From NCBI RefSeq assembly GCF_000385375.1, contig NZ_ARVV01000001.1, forward strand, positions 2,480,001-2,544,000: a stretch of DNA of 64,000 nt, in the 5' to 3' direction. Made by a program: the position numbers and the translations under genes. Within the stretch, counting starts at the first letter, position 1, and each line of letters opens with the position of its first letter. Origin of the DNA: Methyloversatilis discipulorum (GTDB lineage: Bacteria; Pseudomonadota; Gammaproteobacteria; Burkholderiales; Rhodocyclaceae). The notes under the pieces were generated by a model. The model made no database searches. It was not told where the DNA came from and worked only from the letters and a program-made list of their open reading frames with translations. This document shows, piece after piece, positions 56,428 through 64,000 of the stretch.

Positions 56428-57602
56428 TGCAGGCTCTCCGCCAGCTGGAAGATGGGCAGGTACATCAGCACCACGACGCCGCCGATGGCCAGACCGATCA
56501 CCAGCATCAGCAGCGGACCGAACAGCCGGGTCGCGCGGTCGAGCCAGCGCGTCATTTCCTCGTCGTGGAAGGCGGCGATGCGTTCCATCATGTCGCCCAG
56601 GTTGCCTGCCCGTTCGCCGACGCGCAGCATGCGCGACGCCACGGCGGTGCTCAGACCGACTTCGGTGAAGGCGTCCGACGCCGCGCGGCCCTCGCGTATC
56701 GACAGCAGCGCGCGCGTCAGACTCTGCTGCATCGGCAGCGGCAGCAGTTCGCGCACCAGTTCGAGCGACTGCACGACCGGAATGCCACCGCGCAGCAGCA
56801 TGCCCACCGTGCGGAAGAAGCGCGCAAGGCGGAACACCCGCATCCGGCTGCCGATGCCGGGGACGCGCTCGAACTGCGCCATCAGCCCCTGACGGAACGC
56901 CGGCTGACGCACCGTCCACACGACACCGATCACCACGACGAGCAGGCCCAGCCCGAGCGAGGCCGAATTCGCCTTGACGAAATGGCCCCAGGCGAGCAGC
57001 CACTGCGACGCCAGCGGCAGTTCGGTGGAAATATCTTCATACACTTTGGAGAACTCCGGCACCACGAACACCAGCAGGAAGAGCACCACCAGCATGCCCA
57101 CCACCAGCAGGATGACCGGGTAGGTGGCTGCCGCGACCAGCTTGCCGCGCAGGCTGTCGAGCTGTTCGCTGTAGGCGACATAGCGTTCGAGCGCCTGGTC
57201 GAGGTCGCTGGTGCGTTCGGACGCACGGATCATCGCCACCAGCAGGTCGGGAAAGATGGCGGTCTGGGCGGACATCGCCATCGACAGCGTCTTGCCCTGG
57301 CGCAGCGCGTCGATCAACGCGGTCAGCACGGTGCGCGACAGTGTGCGGCCCTCCTTCTCGGCCATCACCTCGAGACCTTCGACCAGCGACAGGCCCGAAC
57401 GCAGCAGCGCCAGCAGCTCCTGACAGAACAGCAGCACCGGAAAGCGCTGCCGGTTGAAGGACAGCGTGTGCGCACGCGCCGCCGACAGCACGGTCAGGCC
57501 GTCGGCCTGAACCTGTGCGCGTGCCGACGCTTCGTCGGACGCTTCGACCTGCAGCTGCGTGATGCGATTGGTGACGTCGAGTGCGCGAATGCGGAAAAGC
57601 AT
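56424..57602 (-). CDS. gspF: type II secretion inner-membrane platform protein GspF
   Basis: Polytopic platform protein. The 392 residues have two homologous T2SSF domains (about 57-180 and 260-385) with GKLVAAATYPVILLVVGMLV and LARFFRTVGMLLRGGIPVVQ, and three membrane helices. It lies one base after gspG and overlaps gspE. Complete and normal length. Confidence 0.95.
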   Translation of the reverse strand: MLFRIRALDVTNRITQLQVEASDEASARAQVQADGLTVLSAARAHTLSFNRQRFPVLLFCQELLALLRSGLSLVEGLEVMAEKEGRTLSRTVLTALIDALRQGKTLSMAMSAQTAIFPDLLVAMIRASERTSDLDQALERYVAYSEQLDSLRGKLVAAATYPVILLVVGMLVVLFLLVFVVPEFSKVYEDISTELPLASQWLLAWGHFVKANSASLGLGLLVVVIGVVWTVRQPAFRQGLMAQFERVPGIGSRMRVFRLARFFRTVGMLLRGGIPVVQSLELVRELLPLPMQQSLTRALLSIREGRAASDAFTEVGLSTAVASRMLRVGERAGNLGDMMERIAAFHDEEMTRWLDRATRLFGPLLMLVIGLAIGGVVVLMYLPIFQLAESLQ

Positions 57603-57603
57603 G

Positions 57604-58038
57604 TCACCAGTTCGTGATGTCGGCGGCTTCTTCGGTGCCGCCCGCCTGGCCGTCCTTGCCGAGCGAGCTCAGGTCGTACTCACCGTGTTCGCCAGGTGCC
57701 TTATATATATAGGGACGCTCCCACGGGTCGAGCGGAACCGCCTTCTTCAGATAGGGGCCGGACCACTTGCTGGTCGTCGACGGACGCTCGACCAGTGCCT
57801 TCAGGCCCTCCTCGGTGGTCGGGTAGCGCCCGTTGTCGAGGCGGAACTGGTCGAGCGCCTTTTCCAGCGCGTCGATCTGCGCGCGCGCAGCCTTGACCTC
57901 GGACTTGCCGATCTGGCTGAAGAAGCGCGGGCCGACGTATCCGGCAAGCAGACCGATGATGACCATCACCACCAGCAGTTCGAGCAGGGTAAAGCCGCGT
58001 TGAGAAATCCGGTTCATAGCCGTAATGTGACGTGTCAT
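57604..58038 (-). CDS. gspG: major pseudopilin GspG
   Basis: A 144-residue pseudopilin. The prepilin peptidase site RG/FTLLELLVVMVIIGLL has cleavage after G15 with the invariant Glu at mature position 5 (E20). The C-terminal part has the GspG signature NGRYPTTEEGLKAL and LDPWERPYIY, including the calcium-site region. It is the only pseudopilin gene in the operon. ATG 58038 is used; ATG 58017 would shorten the leader. Confidence 0.95.
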   Translation of the reverse strand: MTRHITAMNRISQRGFTLLELLVVMVIIGLLAGYVGPRFFSQIGKSEVKAARAQIDALEKALDQFRLDNGRYPTTEEGLKALVERPSTTSKWSGPYLKKAVPLDPWERPYIYKAPGEHGEYDLSSLGKDGQAGGTEEAADITNW

Positions 58039-58150
58039 GATCGTATCGAGTCTAGTCGCCGTGCATCGACCGCATCAAGCAAACAAGGCCGATGCTTTCC
58101 GCTTTATTTCAATATCGCTGAAAACATTCCGCAGCATGCTTGCAATACCC

Positions 58151-58164
58151 GCAACTTTATCGCC
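58151..58164 (-). promoter_or_regulatory. possible sigma-54 element upstream of gspG
   Basis: On the minus strand GGCGATAAAGTTGC has GG and GC exactly 10 bases apart, with a good TTGC -12 part and a poor -24 part. The start of gspG is about 115 bases downstream. A chance match is possible in this GC-rich DNA. Confidence 0.3.
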
Positions 58165-58180
58165 CGCGTATTTCCTGCAG

Positions 58181-58774
58181 ATGAATTCAACGACCGCCCG
58201 CTCCGTTTTCCTGCTGCTCGCGCTGCTGTGGGCCGCCGCCGCGCAGGCCGACGTCTATGTGAAGGAGGAAGCCGACGGCGCGCTGGTGCTGACCGACGCG
58301 CCCGGCGGTGAAGGCTTCGAGCTGCTGCTGCACAGCGAGCGCGACGCTGCAGCCGCACCGGTGGCGGCGCGCGCCGAGCACCCGTCGGCCCGGCTGCACG
58401 CGCCGCGCATCGAACGCGCCGCACGCGCTGCCGGCGTCGACGCCAGCCTGCTGCACGCGGTCATCCGTGCCGAATCGGCCTACAACCCGAAGGCGGTATC
58501 GCCCAAAGGCGCGGCCGGCCTGATGCAGCTGATGCCGGCCACCGCCCGCCGCTATGGCGTGGCCGACCGCTTCGACCCTGACCAGAACGTGCTGGGCGGC
58601 GCGCTCTACCTGCGCGACCTGCTGGCCCGTTTCGACGGCCAGCTCGAACTGGCGCTGGCCGCCTACAACGCTGGCGAAGGCGCGGTGCAGAAGTACGGCG
58701 GGCGCGTTCCGCCGTATGCCGAAACGCAGCGCTACGTGCCGCAGGTGATGCACAACTACCGCTCGCTGCAGTAG
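58181..58774 (+). CDS. soluble lytic transglycosylase
   Basis: Periplasmic peptidoglycan-cleaving enzyme, family 1 fold. The 197 residues have a signal peptide (about 1-23, ending AQA), a short N-terminal region (DUF4124-like VYVKEEADGALVLTD) and the SLT domain (about 75-195) with catalytic E98 in RAESAYNPKA, KGAAGLMQLMP and ALAAYNAGEGAV. The usual wall-remodelling helper beside a secretion operon. It diverges from gspG. ATG 58181 starts the signal peptide. Confidence 0.92.
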   Translation: MNSTTARSVFLLLALLWAAAAQADVYVKEEADGALVLTDAPGGEGFELLLHSERDAAAAPVAARAEHPSARLHAPRIERAARAAGVDASLLHAVIRAESAYNPKAVSPKGAAGLMQLMPATARRYGVADRFDPDQNVLGGALYLRDLLARFDGQLELALAAYNAGEGAVQKYGGRVPPYAETQRYVPQVMHNYRSLQ

Positions 58775-58797
58775 ATAGCCGACCGCTTGCGGACAAA

Positions 58798-58825
58798 AAA
58801 ATGGCCTGCGCAAGCAGGCCATTTT
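58798..58825. terminator. bidirectional terminator between transglycosylase and PEP-CTERM gene
   Basis: Stem ATGGCCTGC/GCAGGCCAT with a 4-base loop, flanked by AAAA and TTTT, so it can end both convergent transcripts. Confidence 0.8.
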
Positions 58826-58841
58826 CATTCCGGCGGGTGTC

Positions 58842-59840
58842 TCAGGCCCTGCGCCTGCGCGCTACCGCTGCCAGCACGCCCAGCCCGGCGAGGAACATCG
58901 CGTACTCAGCCGGTTCCGGAACCGGTGCAGCCTGCCAGCCGATGTCGCGCAGGATGGCGTAATCGAGCGCGGTAAGCGCACGGCGCTCGCCGGTATTCAG
59001 CGTTTGCGTCATCAGCGCGGTCTGCGCCACGCCATTGACCGTGCTGACCACGCTGTCGTCGAGGAAACGCTCGTCGACGATTTCCTGATCGTTCTCCGCG
59101 TCGTAGTAGTAGTACACCGGCACGCCCTCGCCATACTCGGCCAGTGCGTTGGCGCCGACGAAGGTGAGGTTCTCGCTGTCGACATTGGCGTGGTAGGACG
59201 CCACGGGGGTGCCCGCACCGCCGACGCCGTAACCCAGGATGCCCAGCAGGCCGCGCAGCGCGACCGTGTAGAAGTCGTACTGGCCCTCGAAGGACTCCAG
59301 CGTCGAGATGTCGTCGTCGACGTAGAAGCTGGCTTCGCTGTCGAAGGCGAGCGAGCCGCCCCAGGGCGAATAGTCGGTCGGCGTCGAGGCGATGGCGCCG
59401 GGTTGGCCGCGGCTACGCAGTTCGTCGCGGTAAGCGAGGAAGGCCGGATCGTTCGCCGGCACCGAAGCCGGCCGCGTCGCGTTGCGCACGGCGCCGCTGA
59501 GCGCCAGGTGCGGCGCGCCGAGCGCCGCGCGCCCGCCGACATACACATAGATCTGGTTGGCGCCGATGGTATCGACCGCCCGCGACGACGTGCCGGTGTC
59601 CGGCGGCGTGAAGAAGATGCTGGGCGCGAAGTCGCCCTGCGGTGAAATCGCGCTCAGCTGGTCGGAAATGCTCGCCTCGATCGTGCCGGCCGCCTGTTCG
59701 AGCAGCGCCTTCATTTCGTTCGTCATGACGCCGTTGCCGTCATGGCTGTAGTCGAACACGAATTCGATATTGGCCTGCGCGCCACCAGCCAGCGTCATCG
59801 ACGCCAGCACACCGGCCAGCGCCTTGAATACGGGTCGCAT
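58842..59840 (-). CDS. PEP-CTERM protein, metalloprotease-like fold with zinc site lost
   Basis: A 332-residue exported protein. It has a signal peptide (1-23, GGAQA) and a C-terminal PEP-CTERM sorting tail (VPEP at 307-310, hydrophobic helix, RRRRA), recognised by exosortase. The body resembles PEP-CTERM metalloproteases (IEFVFDYSHDGNG, YSPWGGSLAFDS, and ALDYAILRDIGWQ), but the helix expected to carry HExxHxxG reads VALRGLLGILGY (193-204): R196, G197 and G200 replace the zinc-binding His, Glu and His. Probably inactive. AGGAGG spaced 6 bases from ATG 59840 fixes the start. Confidence 0.85.
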   Translation of the reverse strand: MRPVFKALAGVLASMTLAGGAQANIEFVFDYSHDGNGVMTNEMKALLEQAAGTIEASISDQLSAISPQGDFAPSIFFTPPDTGTSSRAVDTIGANQIYVYVGGRAALGAPHLALSGAVRNATRPASVPANDPAFLAYRDELRSRGQPGAIASTPTDYSPWGGSLAFDSEASFYVDDDISTLESFEGQYDFYTVALRGLLGILGYGVGGAGTPVASYHANVDSENLTFVGANALAEYGEGVPVYYYYDAENDQEIVDERFLDDSVVSTVNGVAQTALMTQTLNTGERRALTALDYAILRDIGWQAAPVPEPAEYAMFLAGLGVLAAVARRRRA

Positions 59841-60255
59841 GTCCATCCTCCTGTCTGTGAATGTTGTGCGGCGATGCAGCCGCCGTGGTCTGCCCTTCTG
59901 CAGGAAGCGTGCCGACCACCCGGGCATTGATCCCGCCGCGCGACCTTCCCCAGAAACCGGCGACGCACTCCCGGCCGACCGGTGCGACATGCCCGATGAG
60001 TCGCCGGCCATGACGAAGGCAAACAACCACCCTGGTGCATATCAACCACCACGATCAGAGCCGGTACGACGTTCCGCACGCGTGCGGCGGCCGGGCCCGG
60101 TCGCCCGCACGTCTGGCCCCGCCCTTGCTTCTGGCCTCCAGCCTCGGCAGTCCCGCCCGCACGCGGACGCTGCCGGGCAGCACACAAGGAAAACGTCCCG
60201 CCGGCTGGCGAGGGCGTTCGCAGCAGGTCACCGCGCCTGCCAGGAGGAGGAGCCG
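59841..60255. other. intergenic region between PEP-CTERM gene and TonB receptor
   Basis: About 415 bases between divergent genes. It contains a possible sigma-54 element for the PEP-CTERM gene and the ribosome site of the receptor. I see no gene or convincing receptor promoter. Confidence 0.5.
59897..59913 (-). promoter_or_regulatory. sigma-54 promoter-like element of PEP-CTERM gene
   Basis: On the minus strand TCGGCACGCTTCCTGCA resembles TGGCACG-N4-TTGCA with two mismatches, and GG and GC are exactly 10 bases apart. It would give a leader of about 46 bases. Sigma-54 control of PEP-CTERM genes is known in floc-forming Betaproteobacteria. Confidence 0.5.
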
Positions 60256-63165
60256 TTGCAATTCAATCTGCGTATCGCGGCGTACTGCCTGGCCGCGCTC
60301 TGCATCGACGCCGCTCAGGCACAGGCGCCGACCGAGAGCCCCGACGAAGTCGCAGGGCCGCCGGCGCCGGCCACTGAAACCGAACCCGGGGCGGACGCCA
60401 TCATCCTCGACCCCATCCTGATCCGTGAACGGCGGCCGCAGGACATCGGCCCGATGCCCGGTCTCGGACTGACGCGGGAGGAAATCCCGTCCAATGTCCA
60501 GAGCATCACGGCAAAGGACATCCGCGACAGCAACAGTCTGTCGCTGACCGATCTGATGAATTCGCAGATGCAGTCGGTCACCGTCAACGACTACCAAGGC
60601 AACCCCTTCCAGGTCGACGTGCAGTTCCGCGGCTTCACCGCCGGCCCGCAGGTCGGTACGCCGCAGGGGCTGTCGGTCTTCCTCGATGGCATACGCATGA
60701 ACGAGCCCTTCGGCGACGTCGTGAACTGGGACATGATCCCGATGAACGCGCTGTCGCGCTTCGACGTGTTCCCGGGTTCGAATCCGCTGTTCGGTCTCAA
60801 CACGCTGGGCGGCGCGCTGTCGATGCGTACCAAGAGCGGCTTCACCGATCCCGGCGTCGAGGCGAAGTATCTCGGCGGCTCGTGGGGGCGCAACCAGGTG
60901 CAGCTGTCGGCCGGCGGCAGCAAGGGGCCGGTCGCCGGCTTTGTCGCGCTGCACGGCTTCGCCGAGGACGGCTGGCGCGACAACTCGCCGAGCGCGCTGC
61001 GCCAGCTCTTCGTCAAGAACGAGATCGCCATCGACCGTCTGCTGCTGGGTTTCTCCATGCTCAAGGTCGACACCGACCTCGTCGGCAACGGCCTCATCCC
61101 GCTGGAGGACTACCAGCGCCGGCCGGAATCGGTGTTCAGCTCGCCCGACGAAACGAAGAACGAGCTGAACCAGTACCAGTGGTCGGCCATGTTCGAGGTT
61201 TCGGAAAGCTTCAACATCACCGCGATGAGCTACCGGCGCAACAGCGAGCGCTCGGGCTTCAATGGCGACATCGACGAGGAAGGTTTCGAGGAACTGGACG
61301 ACCGGCGCTCGGTGACCGCGCAGTACAACCGCTACTGCGCCTATGCCGATCTGGACGAGGACTACTTCGCCGACAACAACATTCCGCTGAACGCGCCGTG
61401 TGACGCAGCACCCGTCAATTCCAATTTCGGGCAGGTGCGCAACGGCGCCAACGGTGCCGCCAACAATACAACCGGGCCGGGCGTAGTGGACGGCACGCCG
61501 ATCGCACGCGGTACGCGCACCGCGCTCGACCAGGCCGGCCAGGGCATGTCTCTGCAGCTGAACTGGAACTTCGAGCGCCACAAGTTCATGGTGGGCGCAT
61601 CGCTCGACCGCAGCGACACCACCTACTACAGCAGCCAGCGCCTCGGCCTGCTCGACGCCGACCGCCACTTCTACTACGGCAGTGTCGGCTACGGGCCGGG
61701 TCAGATCGATCCGCGCTTCTACGCCGCGCACAACGAGGTCGAGGTGAACGACTTCGGCGGCAGCTCGAAAACGCGCAGTTTCTACCTGAGCGAGACGTGG
61801 ACGCCGCGCGACGACCTGCATCTGTCGTTTGCCGCCCGCTACAACGTGACCAAGGTGAACAACTGGCTGCGCGGCCGTTCATCGACCGGAGAACTGACCG
61901 AGCTGAACAACGCGCCGCCAGCACAGAGCTCCATCCTGTGCTGGGGCAACTACCCGGACGAGTGCCACTACTTCCCGGAGTGGATTTCCTACGACCCGGC
62001 CGACGTCGCCCGCGCGGAAAAGCGGGAGAAGCACATCTATCGCTCGTTCAACCCGTCCGCCGGTGTGAGCTGGCTGCCGAGCGAGAACGTGAACCTGTTC
62101 GCCAACTACAGCCGCGGGGCACGCGTGCCGTCGGTGATCGAACTCGGCTGCGCCATCGACCGCTCGACCGTGATCCGCGGTGGCTTCGAAATACCGGCGG
62201 CCACCGTGGCGCCGGTCTGCCATCTGCCGAACACGATGTCGGGCGACCCCTTCCTGCCGCAGATCCGTTCGCACTCCTACGAGATCGGCGCCCGCGGCAC
62301 GCTGGACAATGGCATAGGCTGGAACATCACCGCCTTCCGCACCGATCTGAGCAACGACATCTACATGATCGGCGTGTCGCCCAGCCGCAGCTACTTCGAC
62401 ACGATAGGCAACACGCGCCGACAGGGTCTGGAAATGGGCGTGAATGGCAAGCTCGACAAGTTCGACTTTCGCGTCAATTACGCCTACACCGAAGCGACCT
62501 TCGAGTCCGACTTCTACATGAACAGCCCGCACAACAGCAGCGCGGACTTCGACCGGAACTCGCGGCCCAACGCCCCCCTCCCCGGCCCCGGTGCGTCGCT
62601 GAACAGCGGATACGGCACCTACCGGATGATCCATGTCGAACCGGGCGACACGCTGCCCGGTGTGTCGAAGCACAACATGAACTTCACGCTGGGCTACCAG
62701 GCGACCGAAAAGCTGCATTTCAAGCTGGGCATGGTCGCGCACTCGCCGTCCTTCCTGCGCGGCAACGAGAACAACGACCATGAAACCGGCGGCACCGACA
62801 AGGAAATCGGCACCTTCAACTGCGGCAACCCACCTGCTTGCACCGTCCTCACGCAGGGACTTACGCCACCCGGCCGCGCCTTCCGCTACGGCGGCAAGCT
62901 GCCGGGCTACGCCATCTTCAACCTGACGACCACCTACAAGATCGATCGTCGATGGACGGCGCTGCTGCAGATCAACAACCTGCTCGACAAGGACTACTTC
63001 ACCGCCGGCCGCCTCGGCGTCACGCCCTTCGCGCCCAGCGTGAACGGCGCCATCGGTGAAAGCGGCTGGAACTACAACTCGGCCGACTGGCTGAACACCA
63101 CCATGGTCGCACCGGGCGCACCGCGCGCGGTGTGGCTGGGCATGAGCTATCGACTGGACCTTTAG
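60256..63165 (+). CDS. TonB-dependent outer-membrane receptor, TTG start
   Basis: A 969-residue receptor, FecA-like in plug sequence (VQFRGFTAGPQVGTPQGLS, VFLDGIRMNEPFGDVVNWD). It has a signal peptide (about 1-23, ending AAQAQ), a plug (about 60-170) and a 22-strand type barrel with a C-terminal YRLDL. AGGAGGAG lies six bases before TTG 60256, which starts a perfect signal peptide; the upstream frame extension to 59770 has no signal. No TonB box is certain. Ligand unknown: ferric citrate-like, metal or other small molecules are all possible. Confidence 0.85.
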   Translation: MQFNLRIAAYCLAALCIDAAQAQAPTESPDEVAGPPAPATETEPGADAIILDPILIRERRPQDIGPMPGLGLTREEIPSNVQSITAKDIRDSNSLSLTDLMNSQMQSVTVNDYQGNPFQVDVQFRGFTAGPQVGTPQGLSVFLDGIRMNEPFGDVVNWDMIPMNALSRFDVFPGSNPLFGLNTLGGALSMRTKSGFTDPGVEAKYLGGSWGRNQVQLSAGGSKGPVAGFVALHGFAEDGWRDNSPSALRQLFVKNEIAIDRLLLGFSMLKVDTDLVGNGLIPLEDYQRRPESVFSSPDETKNELNQYQWSAMFEVSESFNITAMSYRRNSERSGFNGDIDEEGFEELDDRRSVTAQYNRYCAYADLDEDYFADNNIPLNAPCDAAPVNSNFGQVRNGANGAANNTTGPGVVDGTPIARGTRTALDQAGQGMSLQLNWNFERHKFMVGASLDRSDTTYYSSQRLGLLDADRHFYYGSVGYGPGQIDPRFYAAHNEVEVNDFGGSSKTRSFYLSETWTPRDDLHLSFAARYNVTKVNNWLRGRSSTGELTELNNAPPAQSSILCWGNYPDECHYFPEWISYDPADVARAEKREKHIYRSFNPSAGVSWLPSENVNLFANYSRGARVPSVIELGCAIDRSTVIRGGFEIPAATVAPVCHLPNTMSGDPFLPQIRSHSYEIGARGTLDNGIGWNITAFRTDLSNDIYMIGVSPSRSYFDTIGNTRRQGLEMGVNGKLDKFDFRVNYAYTEATFESDFYMNSPHNSSADFDRNSRPNAPLPGPGASLNSGYGTYRMIHVEPGDTLPGVSKHNMNFTLGYQATEKLHFKLGMVAHSPSFLRGNENNDHETGGTDKEIGTFNCGNPPACTVLTQGLTPPGRAFRYGGKLPGYAIFNLTTTYKIDRRWTALLQINNLLDKDYFTAGRLGVTPFAPSVNGAIGESGWNYNSADWLNTTMVAPGAPRAVWLGMSYRLDL

Positions 63166-63460
63166 GGGCACTCCTTTCGCGCGTGACGAAGTCACACGGA
63201 CAGCATCCCTTCCTACCGGGGAGGATTTTGCACGCCCGTCCAAGACCAGCTCCAAGTCATTGTTTTGCAATATTTTTCAAAGTGAAAACATCCCAAGCAC
63301 CAGAGGGCACATTTCCCTGAAGGAATCGCATTTCACCTCCTAGGCTGCATAAGTCCATGCCAACGGGAAGGGCGGAGCCGGTCACGGTTCCGGCTGGCGG
63401 CGGACACCGATCCGGCGGGCAGACCGCGCGCCGGCCCATGTCTAGTCAGGAGGAATAACG
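63166..63460. other. intergenic region upstream of the right-edge gene
   Basis: A 295-base region with a GTGAC-GAA-GTCAC inverted repeat (63183-63195), a possible sigma-54 element (63218-63232), an AT-rich stretch (63260-63300) and an AGCCGG/CCGGCT hairpin (about 63376-63395). No gene seen. Confidence 0.45.
63218..63232 (+). promoter_or_regulatory. possible sigma-54 element of right-edge gene
   Basis: GGGGAGGATTTTGCA has GG and GC 10 bases apart, with a full TTGCA -12 part and a poor -24 part. The start codon is over 200 bases away, so the link is tentative. Confidence 0.25.
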
Positions 63461-64000
63461 ATGCGAAGAACCTTGCTGTCCGGTGCACTGCTGGTCGCCT
63501 GCGGTGCGCTGTCCGCACCGGCGATGGCCGATTTCGTCACGCTGAACATGTCCGGCGCACTGGTCATGACCTCGTGCAACCCGACGCCCACCTGCCGCAC
63601 CAGCGCATGGCCCGGCTCCAATCCCGGCGGCTATCTGCTGCTGAATGCCCGGCGCACCAACATCGTCGTGAACGCGGTGACGGTGGGCAAGGTGCTCGAC
63701 CGGGTGTGGAAGAAGCCTTTCTCCAACACCTACGTATTCGCCACCCGCGTCATCCTGAACGACAGCGACTGGGGCACCGGCTACCCGTTCGAAGTCGATG
63801 ACATCTTCCGCTACGGCTTCTCCGGCAGCGCGTCGCTGGCGGCGGGCTGGCGCAACGCCCGGGTCAGCGACCAGGCGATCGACCAGGTCGGCCGCACCAG
63901 CGTCGGCCTGAACGAAGGCGAAAAGACCTTCGACCTCGGCGTGGTCGACTTCTTCTCGCCGCTCTTCGTCCAGATACCGGAAGAAGGCGGCGGCGATGAC
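63461..64000 (+). CDS. exported protein of unknown function, 5' part
   Basis: At least 180 codons, running off the right edge with no stop. It has a signal peptide (1-23, LVACGALSAPAMA) and a mature region rich in beta-type sequence: two cysteines close together (TSCNPTPTCR), then YLLLNARRTN and a repeated Gly/Asn/Ser pattern; the visible end is acidic (IPEEGGGDD). AGGAGG lies 7 bases before the ATG, as strong as for the PEP-CTERM gene. The C-terminus is not visible, so a PEP-CTERM tail cannot be excluded. I do not recognise the family. Confidence 0.7.
   Translation, partial: MRRTLLSGALLVACGALSAPAMADFVTLNMSGALVMTSCNPTPTCRTSAWPGSNPGGYLLLNARRTNIVVNAVTVGKVLDRVWKKPFSNTYVFATRVILNDSDWGTGYPFEVDDIFRYGFSGSASLAAGWRNARVSDQAIDQVGRTSVGLNEGEKTFDLGVVDFFSPLFVQIPEEGGGDD

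Noticed and set aside
54355..56892. 845-codon plus-strand open frame opposite gspE and its neighbours
   Set aside because: Antisense to GspE with intact Walker motifs; length is due to high GC in the third codon position.
59770..60255. N-terminal extension of the second TonB receptor by 162 residues
   Set aside because: Sequence is low-complexity Arg/Pro-rich with no signal peptide, while TTG 60256 has a perfect ribosome site followed by a signal peptide.

Overview
The window reads as a stretch of chromosome from a GC-rich betaproteobacterium. The evidence is gene order: ndk-rlmN-pilW-rodZ-ispG-hisS-yfgM-bamB-der-hfq-hflX-hflK-hflC-DUF2065-hisZ-purA, rpsF-priB-rpsR-rplI-dnaB, and alaT-hom-thrC are typical of that class. 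PEP-CTERM proteins and a bd-type oxidase of the cyanide-insensitive type point towards Rhodocyclales-like bacteria. Methyloversatilis or a relative is my guess from recollection; nothing in the window proves it. There are no rRNA genes, insertion sequences, prophage or CRISPR arrays.

Layout. 1-1.5 kb: 5' end of an MHYT-domain gene, nadC and a tiny membrane protein. 1.6-5.7 kb: a probable iron-regulated operon (Fur-box-like site, Fiu-type TonB receptor, PiuC hydroxylase, FMN-dependent 2-hydroxyacid oxidase with a non-ATG start). 5.7-11.6 kb: isochorismatase-like hydrolase, an overlapping DUF3106 / ECF sigma / small membrane protein cassette, a small periplasmic protein, a DUF1631 protein and an HDOD protein. 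11.7-17.6 kb: threonine branch (thrC, hom, alaT) with a GNAT gene and an inverted HPP-CBS membrane gene. 17.7-21.7 kb: Mth938-like protein, Bcp, PIN-PhoH, OhrR, DUF748 protein. 21.7-28.3 kb: dnaB, rplI, rpsR, priB, rpsF, rlmB, rnr. 28.3-44.1 kb: tRNA-Leu and then the long minus-strand housekeeping superoperon from ndk to purA. 44.3-47.3 kb: GbsR/MarR-type regulator with a perfect inverted repeat, then cydAB. 47.3-50.1 kb: an orphan gene, tRNA-Arg, tRNA-Ser, lysC and an XRE regulator with its own palindrome. 50.2-58.0 kb: an eight-gene minus-strand secretion operon mixing type II secretion parts (GspG, GspF, GspE, secretin) with type IV pilus alignment-like proteins. 58.2-64 kb: lytic transglycosylase, a PEP-CTERM protein that looks like a metalloprotease without its zinc site, a large TonB receptor and the start of an unrecognised secreted protein.

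How they work together. Most of the window is core metabolism, translation and envelope maintenance in tightly overlapping operons (many 4-base ATGA or GTGA overlaps). The most interesting part is the right end. A compact type II-like secretion operon lies beside a wall-cleaving enzyme and secreted or surface proteins, and three of these transcription units carry possible sigma-54 (-24/-12) elements. That suggests, but does not prove, a co-regulated export system linked to the PEP-CTERM surface programme.
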